Shown here one piece after another: positions 1 to 7,802 of a stretch of 64,000 nucleotides of DNA. The stretch lies in NCBI RefSeq assembly GCF_007745175.1, contig NZ_CP036271.1:4476314-4540313 (forward strand), written 5' to 3'. A program made the translations under genes and the position numbers. A model generated the notes under the pieces. The model was not told the origin of the DNA. It searched no databases and saw only the letters and a list, made by a program, of their open reading frames with translations. The number at the start of each line of letters is the position of its first letter. The stretch's first letter is position 1. Source of the stretch: Caulifigura coniformis. Lineage in GTDB: Bacteria; Planctomycetota; Planctomycetia; Planctomycetales; Planctomycetaceae.

Positions 1-2
1 AT

Positions 3-770
3 CTGCTCGACCGTGTCCAGGGACGCATTGACGAGGGGTTCGTCTTTGGCGACTGCCAGTACGCGACTGATTTCCGCGGGCCGGCCGAGGGTCACGAGGG
101 GGTGTTCGCGTGCTACCGGCCAGTCACGACGGACCGCGACGCGACGCCCGCGATCGAGCTCCCGAAATCGAAGTGGGCGGAGTTGTACCGCCTCGCGCGG
201 ACGGACCGGACGAAGGCATTTGAAACATACGCGAACTACTACCGGTCAACGAACGGGCAGATCTACTGGTCGGACCGGCATCAGCTCTCCGGCAACTTCC
301 AGTCGTATCGGGACGGATGGGATACGAAGGCGAGCACTGACATGATCACGGAACTGTACGTGCCGCCCCGTAACTTCCTGGCGTTTCTGGCGGCGATGCG
401 ACGGGATTTCGTCGAGCACCAGTGTGACCTGACGTATGGCACGATCCGGTTGATCGAGCCGGATGGGGAGACGTTCCTGCGGTGGGCGACCGAGCGGCTG
501 GTGTGCATCATCTGCAACCTGCACGTCCAACACACGGCGGAAGGAGAGGCGAAAGCTGCCAAGGATTTCCGACGGCTGATCGACCGGGCGATCGAATTCG
601 GAGGGCGGTATTACCTGACGTATCACCGGTGGGCGACGCGGACGCAGGTGGAGGCGTGCTACCCCCAATTTGTGGAGTTCTTAAAGCTGAAGCGGAAGTA
701 CGATCCGTCAGAGCGGTTCCAGAGCAACTGGTACCGGCACTACCGGCGGATGTTCGAGGATCGGGTTTGA
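3..770 (+). CDS. FAD-binding oxidase, C-terminal part (cut by window edge)
   Basis: The frame is open to the left edge, so only the last ~255 residues are present. The segment FVFGDCQYATD near the edge and the terminal KRKYDPSERFQSNWYRHY resemble the C-terminal part of FAD/FMN-containing lactone or alcohol oxidases (FAD_binding_4 family with a C-terminal cap), in which the Asp-Pro-x-x-x-Phe motif before the end is typical. The FAD domain itself lies outside the window. An internal GTG at 102 could be mistaken for a start, but similarity to the family begins well before it. The substrate cannot be inferred from this part. It is transcribed away from the nuo cluster and converges on it. Confidence 0.7.
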   Translation: MLDRVQGRIDEGFVFGDCQYATDFRGPAEGHEGVFACYRPVTTDRDATPAIELPKSKWAELYRLARTDRTKAFETYANYYRSTNGQIYWSDRHQLSGNFQSYRDGWDTKASTDMITELYVPPRNFLAFLAAMRRDFVEHQCDLTYGTIRLIEPDGETFLRWATERLVCIICNLHVQHTAEGEAKAAKDFRRLIDRAIEFGGRYYLTYHRWATRTQVEACYPQFVEFLKLKRKYDPSERFQSNWYRHYRRMFEDRV

Positions 771-818
771 GGGAGCGGAGAGAGCCGGTCCTTCCGGGTG
801 ACCTTGCGGTCGGCCTGG

Positions 819-889
819 GTGTCACGGTCGGGAGACCGTGACACAGCGAAGCCTGTGTTTTCCACGGTTGCACGGCTCACAGAGCCGTG
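819..889. repeat. Two consecutive perfect hairpins after the oxidase gene
   Basis: Arm 819-829 pairs perfectly with 834-844 (11 bp, 4-nt loop; arm GTGTCACGGTC). Arm 871-878 pairs with 882-889 (8 bp, 3-nt loop; CACGGCTC). Neither is followed by a T-tract, so they look more like REP-type intergenic palindromes than intrinsic terminators. They lie between two convergent transcription units (ends at 770 and 987). Confidence 0.6.
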
Positions 890-905
890 GCACGCGATTC
901 GTCAT

Positions 906-930
906 CCGGCGGCTAGCTCCGACCGCTCAC
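906..930. repeat. REP-like repeat, copy 1
   Basis: This 25-nt stretch begins CCGGCGGCTAGC and ends CCGCTCAC. It is almost identical (two differences) to 1578-1602, so the two copies flank nuoC. The copy-2 version contains the small palindrome CGGCG-gctag-CGCCG. The two copies suggest a dispersed intergenic repeat of this genome. Confidence 0.5.
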
Positions 931-986
931 GGATGCGTTCAGCGTGCGCGGGGCAGATGAGGCCGCCTGACGGCGGGGCCTCTCTT

Positions 987-1472
987 TCAGCTCTCGGCGC
1001 GGGTAATGACGGGGAAGTTGTGGCGTTCGCCGCGGCCCTTGAGAGGGTAGTCCTTGCGGAGCGGGAACGCTGTGAACTCGTCCGGCATGAGGATGCGGCG
1101 GAGGTCGGGATGGCCTTCAAACTTGATCCCGAACATGTCGAACACTTCCCGCTCCATCCAGTCGGCCCCTTTCCAGAGGGAGTAGACCGACGGAAGTGCG
1201 GGATCAGGATCGTTGACGAACGTCTTCAGGATGACCCGCTCGCCGGTGGTCGTATTCAGGAGGCAGTAGACCACGCCGAACCGATCGGTCGCGCCTTCGT
1301 ACTCGAGATAATCGACGGCGGTGACGTCGACGAGCATGTCGAATCCGAATTCCGTCTTCAGGGCCGAGGCGGCCTCGGAGAGTTTCGCTGCCGGGACGAT
1401 GGCGCGGCGGTTATCGCGAAATTCGCTGGTCGAGCCGTTGAAGCGGGCAACGAAGGCGGCGGTGTCGAGCAT
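987..1472 (-). CDS. nuoC: NADH-quinone oxidoreductase subunit C (NuoC)
   Basis: This 161-residue protein has the 30-kDa complex I subunit signature [12 protein letters not shown] around residues 105-116, followed by [14 protein letters not shown] and [11 protein letters not shown]. NuoC is part of the hydrophilic arm of respiratory complex I at the cytoplasmic face of the inner membrane, next to NuoB and NuoD. The length fits a stand-alone NuoC rather than a NuoCD fusion. It lies 129 nt downstream of nuoB on the same strand. No nuoD follows: the next 200 nt hold only palindromic repeats and then an oppositely oriented gene. No clear Shine-Dalgarno sequence precedes the ATG. Confidence 0.93.
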   Translation of the reverse strand: MLDTAAFVARFNGSTSEFRDNRRAIVPAAKLSEAASALKTEFGFDMLVDVTAVDYLEYEGATDRFGVVYCLLNTTTGERVILKTFVNDPDPALPSVYSLWKGADWMEREVFDMFGIKFEGHPDLRRILMPDEFTAFPLRKDYPLKGRGERHNFPVITRAES

Positions 1473-1577
1473 TGTGAAGGATTCAGGATTCAGGGGTCAG
1501 GATCCAGGGACGAGAGGAGCGGGTGCTCGTCGTTCCACTTCAATCCTCATCGCGAGCAATTCGCAGGTCGTGGCTGG

Positions 1578-1602
1578 CCGGCGGCTAGCGCCGTCCGCTC
1601 AC
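1578..1602. repeat. REP-like repeat, copy 2
   Basis: Second copy of the 25-nt repeat seen at 906-930, directly abutting the nuoB stop codon. Together with copy 1 it brackets nuoC. Confidence 0.5.
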
Positions 1603-2195
1603 TAGTTCAGATTCGGGGAGTTGTAGATCGGGAGATCGACGATGGGGAGCGCCTCGCGCGAGCGGCGGATTTCGTCGAGTTCAATCGGGATGGGCCCCGT
1701 GGCCGTGGTGCGACGACCGAATTCGCGGCCGTTGTGGGTCCCGGTCTTCTGAACGATGTCCTGCATTTCGATCAGGGCGGCGATCAGCTGCTCAGGGCGG
1801 GGAGGACATCCGGGGACGTAGAGATCGACCGGGATGAACCGGTCGACGCCCTGGACGACGGCGTAGGTATCGAACACGCCGCCTGTGCAGGCACATGCTC
1901 CCATCGAGATGCACCACTTCGGCTCGGGCATCTGCATCCAGATGCGCTGGAGCACGGGGAGCATTTTCATGACGACGCGGCCGGCGACGATCATGAGATC
2001 GCATTGCCGAGGGCTGAACCGCATGACCTCGGCGCCGAAACGGGCGAGGTCGAAGCGGGAGGAGGCCGTGGCCATCAGCTCGATGCCGCAGCAGGCCGTG
2101 GCGAACGGCATCGGCCAGAGGCTGTTCTTGCGAGCCCAGCTGGCCGCGGCGTCGAGGGTGGTGAGGAAAACGTTATCGGGAAGTTTTTCAGCCAT
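1602..2195 (-). CDS. nuoB: NADH-quinone oxidoreductase subunit B (NuoB)
   Basis: This 197-residue protein carries the four cysteines that bind iron-sulfur cluster N2: the Cys-Cys pair in ATACCGIE (residues 35-36), Cys101 in SMGACA and Cys130 in PGCPPRPE. NuoB passes electrons from the peripheral arm of complex I to quinone. The C-terminal ~40 residues extend past the conserved core, as in many bacterial NuoB proteins. The order nuoA-nuoB-nuoC is the usual one. nuoB starts 53 nt after the nuoA stop, consistent with one transcript. Confidence 0.95.
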   Translation of the reverse strand: MAEKLPDNVFLTTLDAAASWARKNSLWPMPFATACCGIELMATASSRFDLARFGAEVMRFSPRQCDLMIVAGRVVMKMLPVLQRIWMQMPEPKWCISMGACACTGGVFDTYAVVQGVDRFIPVDLYVPGCPPRPEQLIAALIEMQDIVQKTGTHNGREFGRRTTATGPIPIELDEIRRSREALPIVDLPIYNSPNLN

Positions 2196-2248
2196 GACTT
2201 AATCTTAGGCGATCAGGGTTGTGACGTCTGGGGGGTGTCCGTCCTGGA

Positions 2249-2632
2249 TCAGCGCCACTTGAAGACGCCCTTGCGCCAGGCGTAGGCATAGGCGATCGCG
2301 AGGGTGGCCATGAAAATGATCATGATGCCGAACATGGTGTTCCGGAGTTCGAGGGGGAGCCCCCCTTCTCCGACATCGACGTAAGCGCACGTCGCCCAGG
2401 GATAGAGAAACAGCAATTCGACGTCGAAGACGAGGAACAGGATCGCCACGAGGTAGAATTTGACGTCAAAGGGCTGCCGAGCGTCGCCGACCGGGTCCAT
2501 CCCCGATTCGTAGGCCATCTGCTTGGTGGCCGTCTTCTTCCGGGGCCCCAGGACGTGCGTCAGCACCATATTGGTGATGACGAAGCCGATCAGGATGAGG
2601 ACGTAGACGAGGACTGGGGCGAAAGCAGACAT
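2249..2632 (-). CDS. nuoA: NADH-quinone oxidoreductase subunit A (NuoA)
   Basis: This 127-residue membrane protein has three hydrophobic segments (about residues 7-27, 60-80 and 95-118) and the NuoA signature GPRKKTATKQMAYESGMDP, followed by KFYLVAILFLVFDVELLFLYP. NuoA is a small membrane subunit at the junction of the two arms of complex I. It is the first gene of the cluster, so a promoter is expected between 2633 and about 2760, although no strong -35/-10 pair stood out. Confidence 0.94.
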   Translation of the reverse strand: MSAFAPVLVYVLILIGFVITNMVLTHVLGPRKKTATKQMAYESGMDPVGDARQPFDVKFYLVAILFLVFDVELLFLYPWATCAYVDVGEGGLPLELRNTMFGIMIIFMATLAIAYAYAWRKGVFKWR

Positions 2633-2697
2633 TGCAGGGGCAAAAAAGGTCGGGCCGGAGGATGGCGGTCAGGGCTTCAAGACGTCCGGCGGCCGGA

Positions 2698-3008
2698 TGT
2701 TAGGTGAAGTAGAAAACGTGAACAACCACCGTTCAGGGCATTCGCTTTGAAATCGCAAAGGCTAGAATGGTGGACTCCGCCCGTGGCCGCCCCGGCCGCC
2801 GGTGCATGAATCGCCAGGACTTCGGGCGGTTTGCCACATTAATCGTCCCGGCAGCGCCAAGAATCTGTCGCTGCGGCGCCCTGAAGAGTTTGTGTCGTCG
2901 TGAGCAGCAATCTGAACAGCCCGTCCGCTTCGAAAGGCACGTACGCCTTCGTGAAGGCGTAGGCAAATGCAACGTGCTGCGTGACCGTCCTTGTAGTTTC
3001 ACCTAACA
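2698..3008. other. Non-coding stretch bounded by an 11-bp inverted repeat
   Basis: TGTTAGGTGAA at 2698-2708 is exactly repeated in inverse orientation at 2998-3008, directly before the ATG at 3009. Between them there is a tight palindrome (2943-2960, ACGCCTTC/GAAGGCGT) and no convincing coding sequence. The GTTAGGT and ACCTAAC ends fit the GTTRRRY/RYYYAAC consensus of integron attC boundaries, but a complete attC hairpin was not found. Confidence 0.4.
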
Positions 3009-3278
3009 ATGAGCCTCTACACGAGCAAAACGGCTGCCAGAGACGAGGCGTTACGGATTGCAATAGAGTTCGTCGCTGCCCATTTTGCTGGTGATCATCG
3101 CTGGGAATGGGACTGCTGTGAGCCTCAGCCGGACATCAATTCAAAGAACTACCTGCAACGCAAGACCGTGGTGAAATGGAGTATCGCAGTTCGTCTCGTT
3201 CCCAAGAGCGGCGGTACGTTCGACGGTGGGCCAACGGTTTCCGTCGACATCGTCACGAAGGAAGCTCGGTTTCAATGA
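3009..3278 (+). CDS. Small hypothetical protein (89 aa)
   Basis: Not recognised. It has no signal peptide or membrane segment. The sequence is mixed and mildly acidic, with a Trp-rich centre (HRWEWDCCEPQPD) and a C-terminal part that looks like alternating beta strands (VVKWSIAVRLVPKSGG, PTVSVDIVTKEARF), so a small alpha/beta fold is plausible. The ATG directly follows the right arm of the inverted repeat 2698/3008, and there is no clear Shine-Dalgarno sequence. It stands alone between nuoA (divergent) and rimO. Confidence 0.45.
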   Translation: MSLYTSKTAARDEALRIAIEFVAAHFAGDHRWEWDCCEPQPDINSKNYLQRKTVVKWSIAVRLVPKSGGTFDGGPTVSVDIVTKEARFQ

Positions 3279-3379
3279 ACAAGATTATCCCGGATGGCTT
3301 TTGGCCGTTCTAACCAGCAGTAATCGGCGGGAACGGGTACTATTGCGGGCTTGGTTTCACGGTGTTTTTAGGTGTTCTG

Positions 3380-4786
3380 ATGACCAACCCGGTAAAGGGT
3401 GAAAAGACATTTGCCTTCGTGTCGCTCGGATGCCCGAAAAACCTGGTCGACAGCGAGAAAATGCTGGGGCACCTGGCGATCGATGGCTTCCAGGTGGTTT
3501 CGGAACCGGAGGGGGCCGATTTCGTCGTGGTGAACACCTGCGGCTTCATCGAGCAGTCGCGGGCCGAGTCGAAGGCGGTGATCCAGGAAATGCTCGACCT
3601 GAAAAAGGCGGGCGGGACCAAAGGGGTGATCGTCGCGGGCTGCCTGCCGGAACGGCTGGGTGGGACGCTGCTGAATGAAATGCCGGAGATCGACCACGTT
3701 GTCGGCGTGTTCGGACGCGATGAGATCGCAACTGTCGCCGAAAAGCTGACCGGGGCCGCCCCGTCGTCGCTGATCCAGCTGGAATCCTCGCTGCCTGGCG
3801 TGGCCCCCCTGCACCGCGAACAGCGGGAGCTGTTCCGGCCGGCGGCGATCAAGGCGCTCGATGACCGGGCCCGGATGCGGCTGACGCCCTCGCATTTCGC
3901 CTATCTCAAGATTTCCGAAGGGTGCGACCGGACGTGCACGTTCTGCTCGATTCCGAAGATGCGCGGCAAGCACGTCACCAAGCCGATCGAGATGGTGATC
4001 GAAGAGGCGAAGGAACTCGCGGCCGACGGCTGCAAGGAGCTGATCCTCGTCGCCCAGGACACGACCTACTATGGGCTCGACCTGTATGGCGAAGTGCGGC
4101 TGGTGCAACTGCTGAAAGAGCTGGAAAAGGTCGATGGGCTGGAGTGGATCCGGCTGATGTACCTGTACCCGATTCATTTCTCGGATGAACTGATCGACAC
4201 GATCGCCGGATCAAGCCGGATCATCCCGTACCTCGACATGCCGCTGCAGCACATCAACAGCCAGGTGCTGAAGCGAATGCAGCGGCGGGTGAATCGCGAG
4301 AAGACGATTGAGCTCGTCGAGAAGCTGCGGGGCCGGATCGACAATCTCGTGATGAGGACGACATTCGTCGTTGGCTTCCCGGGGGAGACGGAGGAGCAGT
4401 TCGAGGAGCTGCGGGAGTTTGTGAAGGAAACGCAGTTTCAGCGAATGGGGGTGTTTCCGTTCTCGCGAGAGCCGGGAACGGCCGCCGATCGGCTGGATGG
4501 ACACCTTCCGGACGAAGTGAAGGCGGAGCGGGTCGAAACGCTGATGGCGGACCAGCAGGAGATCGCCTTTGCGTGGGGCGACTCGATGGTGGGCTACGAA
4601 CTCGACTGCCTGATCGATGAGGAAGTGGAAGAGGGAGTGTGGTCGGGTCGGACGTTTGCCGATGCGCCGGAGATCGACGGGACGGTGTACGTGCAGGGGG
4701 AAAACCTGAACGTGGGCGACTTCGTGCCAGTCGAGATTCTCGAGCGTCGCGACTACGACTGGATCGCGGCCGCCTCGGAGGAATAG
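3380..4786 (+). CDS. rimO: Ribosomal protein S12 methylthiotransferase RimO
   Basis: This radical-SAM enzyme adds a methylthio group to a conserved aspartate of ribosomal protein S12. The three N-terminal cluster cysteines are in GCPKN (Cys18), VNTCGF (Cys54) and AGCLPER (Cys88). The radical-SAM motif CDRTCTFC supplies Cys182, 186 and 189. A TRAM-like domain ends the protein. SLGCPKNLVDSE is characteristic of RimO rather than MiaB. The length of 468 residues is normal. ATG 3380 is preferred to an upstream GTG at 3362 because conserved sequence begins just after it. Confidence 0.94.
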   Translation: MTNPVKGEKTFAFVSLGCPKNLVDSEKMLGHLAIDGFQVVSEPEGADFVVVNTCGFIEQSRAESKAVIQEMLDLKKAGGTKGVIVAGCLPERLGGTLLNEMPEIDHVVGVFGRDEIATVAEKLTGAAPSSLIQLESSLPGVAPLHREQRELFRPAAIKALDDRARMRLTPSHFAYLKISEGCDRTCTFCSIPKMRGKHVTKPIEMVIEEAKELAADGCKELILVAQDTTYYGLDLYGEVRLVQLLKELEKVDGLEWIRLMYLYPIHFSDELIDTIAGSSRIIPYLDMPLQHINSQVLKRMQRRVNREKTIELVEKLRGRIDNLVMRTTFVVGFPGETEEQFEELREFVKETQFQRMGVFPFSREPGTAADRLDGHLPDEVKAERVETLMADQQEIAFAWGDSMVGYELDCLIDEEVEEGVWSGRTFADAPEIDGTVYVQGENLNVGDFVPVEILERRDYDWIAAASEE

Positions 4787-4788
4787 CT

Positions 4789-4821
4789 CCTGCGGCTTGT
4801 CGTCCGATCGCAGGCCGCAGG
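4789..4821. repeat. Inverted repeat after rimO
   Basis: CCTGCGGC at 4789-4796 pairs perfectly with GCCGCAGG at 4814-4821 (17-nt loop), 2 nt past the rimO stop and between convergent genes. There is no T-tract, so termination by this structure is uncertain. Confidence 0.35.
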
Positions 4822-4901
4822 CTGACCGGCCGGAAAAGCTGACCACGGTCGATGGAGAGCTAGCGCGGTTGGCTGAGCTGGCCGGCGGCTCGGTACGAGG
4901 C

Positions 4902-5171
4902 CTACTGGACCTCGATTGCGTTGGTCAGTGCGCGGTCCCGAATTTCGTCGAGGGCGGCGTGGGTGACCAGTTGCTTGGCGTAGTAGGTTGTCGTCTGTCC
5001 GGAGATGACGACGCGTTTTTCCGAGACATCAACGCGGAGGTCGCGGATGCGGCCGCCGGTTCGGCAGCGGACGATTCGCTCGATCCGGGCGACGAGAGTT
5101 TCATCGATGGCGGCTCTTGCCGCCTCATTCTTTGCGACAGCGGTCGCTGCGGGGCTCGCTTCCAGGAGCAT
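4902..5171 (-). CDS. BON-domain protein (89 aa)
   Basis: The C-terminal ~60 residues (RIVRCRTGGRIRDLRVDVSE, then VVISGQTTTYYAKQLVTHAA) match the BON fold, a small alpha/beta domain thought to bind phospholipids or other ligands. Short single-BON proteins of this type are frequent in planctomycetes. The start is set by a strong Shine-Dalgarno sequence: AGGAGG lies 8 nt before the ATG at 5171. The longer open frame to 5390 lacks such a site and its N-terminal part is arginine-rich without family similarity. No signal peptide is seen, so location is unknown. Confidence 0.7.
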   Translation of the reverse strand: MLLEASPAATAVAKNEAARAAIDETLVARIERIVRCRTGGRIRDLRVDVSEKRVVISGQTTTYYAKQLVTHAALDEIRDRALTNAIEVQ

Positions 5172-5395
5172 CAACTCCCTCCTTGCGTCAAAGCGTCGGA
5201 GGCCGGGCAAGGGGTGCCCGACAAGGTTGTGTTGGTGAAGCGCCGTGGGCGTCTCCACGACCACGGAAATGAGGCTAACAAACAGGATTCGCGTGGTCAA
5301 TTCCCGCGGGTTTCTCCTCAATCCCGCCTTACGCCGTCGGGGAAACTCGCTACGATCCCGGCGTCTCGTTCCCCCCGACTCCTTGGACAAAACAC

Positions 5396-7102
5396 ATGCG
5401 TGGCTACTCTGCCGCCGTTTTGGTGCGGCGATGCGTCCTGACTCTGTGCCTGCTTTCCACGGCGTTCACCGTTCGTGCGGCTGATGACGATGCGTTGGCC
5501 CAGGCGCTGTTGCCGCCGGATACGTATTTCTTCGCGACCTGCCCCAGCGTGGTCGATCTGAAGGCCCGGTTTGGCGACTCGGCGATGGGGAAGTTGTGGA
5601 ACGATCGCTCGATGAGCGGGTTCCGTGCTGAAGTGCAGGCCGCCTTCGAGAAGGCGGGTGAAAAGGCGCAGGAGGAAATCGGCGTTCCACTTCGTGACCT
5701 GCTGGCGTTGCCGTCGGGCGAAGTGACGCTTGCGGCGTCCAAGGTGAACAACAAGCTGGGCGTGGCATTGATCGTCGATGTCGGCGAGCAGACGGCGACG
5801 CTGGAGAAGGTTCTCGCCAAGATCAACGAAGCAATCGCGGAGAAGGCGACGAAGTCGACGGAAAGCTACGAAGACATCGAGCTGAGCATCTTCAAGAAAG
5901 AAGGCAGCAACGCCGGCGAATTCGTTTACTTCACCGACGAGTCGTACGTCGTGTTCACCTCGAGCATCGGCTTCGCGAAGGCGATCATCGACCGGTGGGA
6001 TGGCAAGCACGACAAGACGTTCGCCACGAACCCGATCCTGACGACGATTTTCGAAGAGTGCGAAGAGAACGAAGACGAGTTCTCCGACCTGTATTACTAC
6101 GTGGACCCGATCAACCTGATCCTCGAAGTGCTGAAGATGAGCCCGCAGACGGCCGGGAACGCGGGAATGGCCCAGGGCTTCCTTCCGCTGCTCGGCCTGG
6201 ACAAGCTGAAGGCGATCGGCGGCGTCTCCGCGCTGGAGAGCAAGGAGTTCGACAGCGTCTCCCGCACGATGTTCTACGTCGAGCAGCCGCTCGGCGGACT
6301 TCTGAGCATCTTCCGGATGCCTGCCACGCTTGAAGGGCCGCCGGCCTGGGTCGGCAAGAATGTCGACCAGTATTCGGGTTTCACCTGGGACATCCCGGGC
6401 GCTTACCAGGCGATCGACGCGCTGGTGATGACCTTTGCTCCTCAGATTGGCGGACTGGACGCGCTGCTGGACCAGGCGGCCAACCACCCGAACAACCCGG
6501 GGATTCACCCGAAGAAGGATCTGCTCGACCAACTCACCGGCATGGTCCACATGCTTGCGACGGAGAACGAAGGAGCGGACGTCGGGGCGCAGCGGATGCT
6601 GTTCGCGATCGGCGTGAAGGACGAGAAGACCGTGCACAACGTGATCGAGAAGGTGGCCGCCCAGGCGCCGAACCTCAAGCCGCGGACGTTTGAAGGCGTG
6701 ACCATCTACGACATCGAGGCCGGCGGCGGCGACACGGCTCCGGCGCTTGCGGTGACCCGCGGGCACCTGTTCTTCGCGACGCATCCGGCGGCGCTGGAAG
6801 CCACGATCCGTGGCAAGTCGGTCGCGGAAGAGCCGCTCTCCGGGGCCGCAGACTACAAGGCGGTGGCCGAGCACTTCGAGACGCCGGCGTCTTCGATCGG
6901 GTTTGCCCGTCCGGCGGCGCAGATCAAGTCGATCTGGGAACAGGCCCGCAAGGGAACGTTCAACGAGCAGCTCGACGGCTTCGACCTGACGAAGCTGCCG
7001 GAATTCAGTGCCGTCCAGAAGTACTTCGCCCCGAGCGGCAGCTACATCGCTCCGAATGAGAAGGGGGCCATCATGGTCCAGTTCTCGCTGCCGGTGGAGT
7101 AA
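5396..7102 (+). CDS. Secreted protein of unknown function (568 aa)
   Basis: The N-terminus is a Sec signal peptide (basic MRGYSAAVLVRR, hydrophobic LTLCLLSTAF, cleavage near VRAAD, about residue 29). The mature part has repeated alpha/beta units with phrases such as LALPSGEVTLA, GVALIVDVG and AVTRGHLFFATHP, resembling planctomycete envelope proteins of the DUF3352 type, although that assignment is only a resemblance. There are no recognisable catalytic motifs and few cysteines. It ends 2 nt before the kinase gene at 7105, so the two are probably co-transcribed. Its location would be the periplasm or outer envelope. Confidence 0.75.
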   Translation: MRGYSAAVLVRRCVLTLCLLSTAFTVRAADDDALAQALLPPDTYFFATCPSVVDLKARFGDSAMGKLWNDRSMSGFRAEVQAAFEKAGEKAQEEIGVPLRDLLALPSGEVTLAASKVNNKLGVALIVDVGEQTATLEKVLAKINEAIAEKATKSTESYEDIELSIFKKEGSNAGEFVYFTDESYVVFTSSIGFAKAIIDRWDGKHDKTFATNPILTTIFEECEENEDEFSDLYYYVDPINLILEVLKMSPQTAGNAGMAQGFLPLLGLDKLKAIGGVSALESKEFDSVSRTMFYVEQPLGGLLSIFRMPATLEGPPAWVGKNVDQYSGFTWDIPGAYQAIDALVMTFAPQIGGLDALLDQAANHPNNPGIHPKKDLLDQLTGMVHMLATENEGADVGAQRMLFAIGVKDEKTVHNVIEKVAAQAPNLKPRTFEGVTIYDIEAGGGDTAPALAVTRGHLFFATHPAALEATIRGKSVAEEPLSGAADYKAVAEHFETPASSIGFARPAAQIKSIWEQARKGTFNEQLDGFDLTKLPEFSAVQKYFAPSGSYIAPNEKGAIMVQFSLPVE

Positions 7103-7104
7103 TC

Positions 7105-7722
7105 GTGAACGATCCGAGACCGCTGCCGGCGACGGTCGTGAAACTCGGTGGAAGTCTGCTGGAACTGAAAGACCTCGCAGCCCGGCTGCGAGGTCTTTTT
7201 TCGTTGCTGGACAAGACTGGAGGCATTGCCACGGTTGTTGGCGGCGGGCCGGCAGCCGATCTCGTTCGCCGGTGGGATGAGCAGCAGACCTTCAGTGATC
7301 GTGAAGCCCACTGGCTGGCGATTCGGGCGATGCGGCTGACGGAGGAACTCGTCGCGATTCGCGCGCCTGAATGCGGGAACATTGAATCCGACCGGGGCGA
7401 AGTGCGGGAAATGCTGCTGTACAACCGGCGAGTGATTCTGTCGATCGAGCCGATGCTGGAGGCGGCGGCGAAAGAGTTCCTGCCACGGCCCGCGGCGAGC
7501 TGGGACGTCACCTCGGACACCCTGGCCGCGTGGGCAGCGAAGTACCTCGGTGTTTCCCGGCTCGTCCTCGCCAAGTCGGTCGATCCTCCTGCGGGCGGAC
7601 TCGCGGCGGCGACCGAGCAGGGCCTTGTCGATCCGATGTTTGAGCGGAGCGCGGAAGGTCTGGAGATTTCGTGGGTCAATCTGCGCAGCGACCCGAACCA
7701 CGTCGTCCCGTTCAGCGACTGA
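7105..7722 (+). CDS. Amino acid kinase family protein, MfnE-like
   Basis: This 205-residue protein has the amino acid kinase fold: phosphate-binding VVKLGGSLLE at residues 11-20, a second glycine loop VGGGPAADLVRRW, and SWDVTSDTLAAW near residue 133. The last motif is typical of the small kinases that phosphorylate (5-aminomethyl-3-furyl)methyl phosphate in methanopterin-type cofactor synthesis (MfnE). Planctomycetes are known to carry the tetrahydromethanopterin C1 pathway, so the role is plausible but not proven by context. It starts with GTG 2 nt after the preceding stop. No other C1-pathway gene is adjacent. Confidence 0.7.
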   Translation: MNDPRPLPATVVKLGGSLLELKDLAARLRGLFSLLDKTGGIATVVGGGPAADLVRRWDEQQTFSDREAHWLAIRAMRLTEELVAIRAPECGNIESDRGEVREMLLYNRRVILSIEPMLEAAAKEFLPRPAASWDVTSDTLAAWAAKYLGVSRLVLAKSVDPPAGGLAAATEQGLVDPMFERSAEGLEISWVNLRSDPNHVVPFSD

Positions 7723-7802
7723 CGCCGGTTTCGCCCGTCGTAGACGCTGGCAGCGTCGACAACGAAGCTTCCACTCACCGAGTGACGGCGCCGAGCGGTT
7801 GG

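Noticed and set aside
798-2285. Long open frame on the + strand opposite nuoA-nuoC
   Set aside because: It is antisense to three well-recognised genes, has no family similarity, and such frames are expected in GC-rich DNA. The same applies to the long antisense frames opposite the secreted protein (5318-6874), the YyaL-like gene (14952-16397), trxB (23101-24840), the DUF1571 gene (29881-31305), the Gfo/Idh gene (51970-53445) and the coiled-coil gene (60320-61738).
2698-3008. Full integron attC site
   Set aside because: Only the outer consensus boxes match. No paired inner boxes, further cassettes or integron integrase were seen. Kept only as a low-interest repeat.
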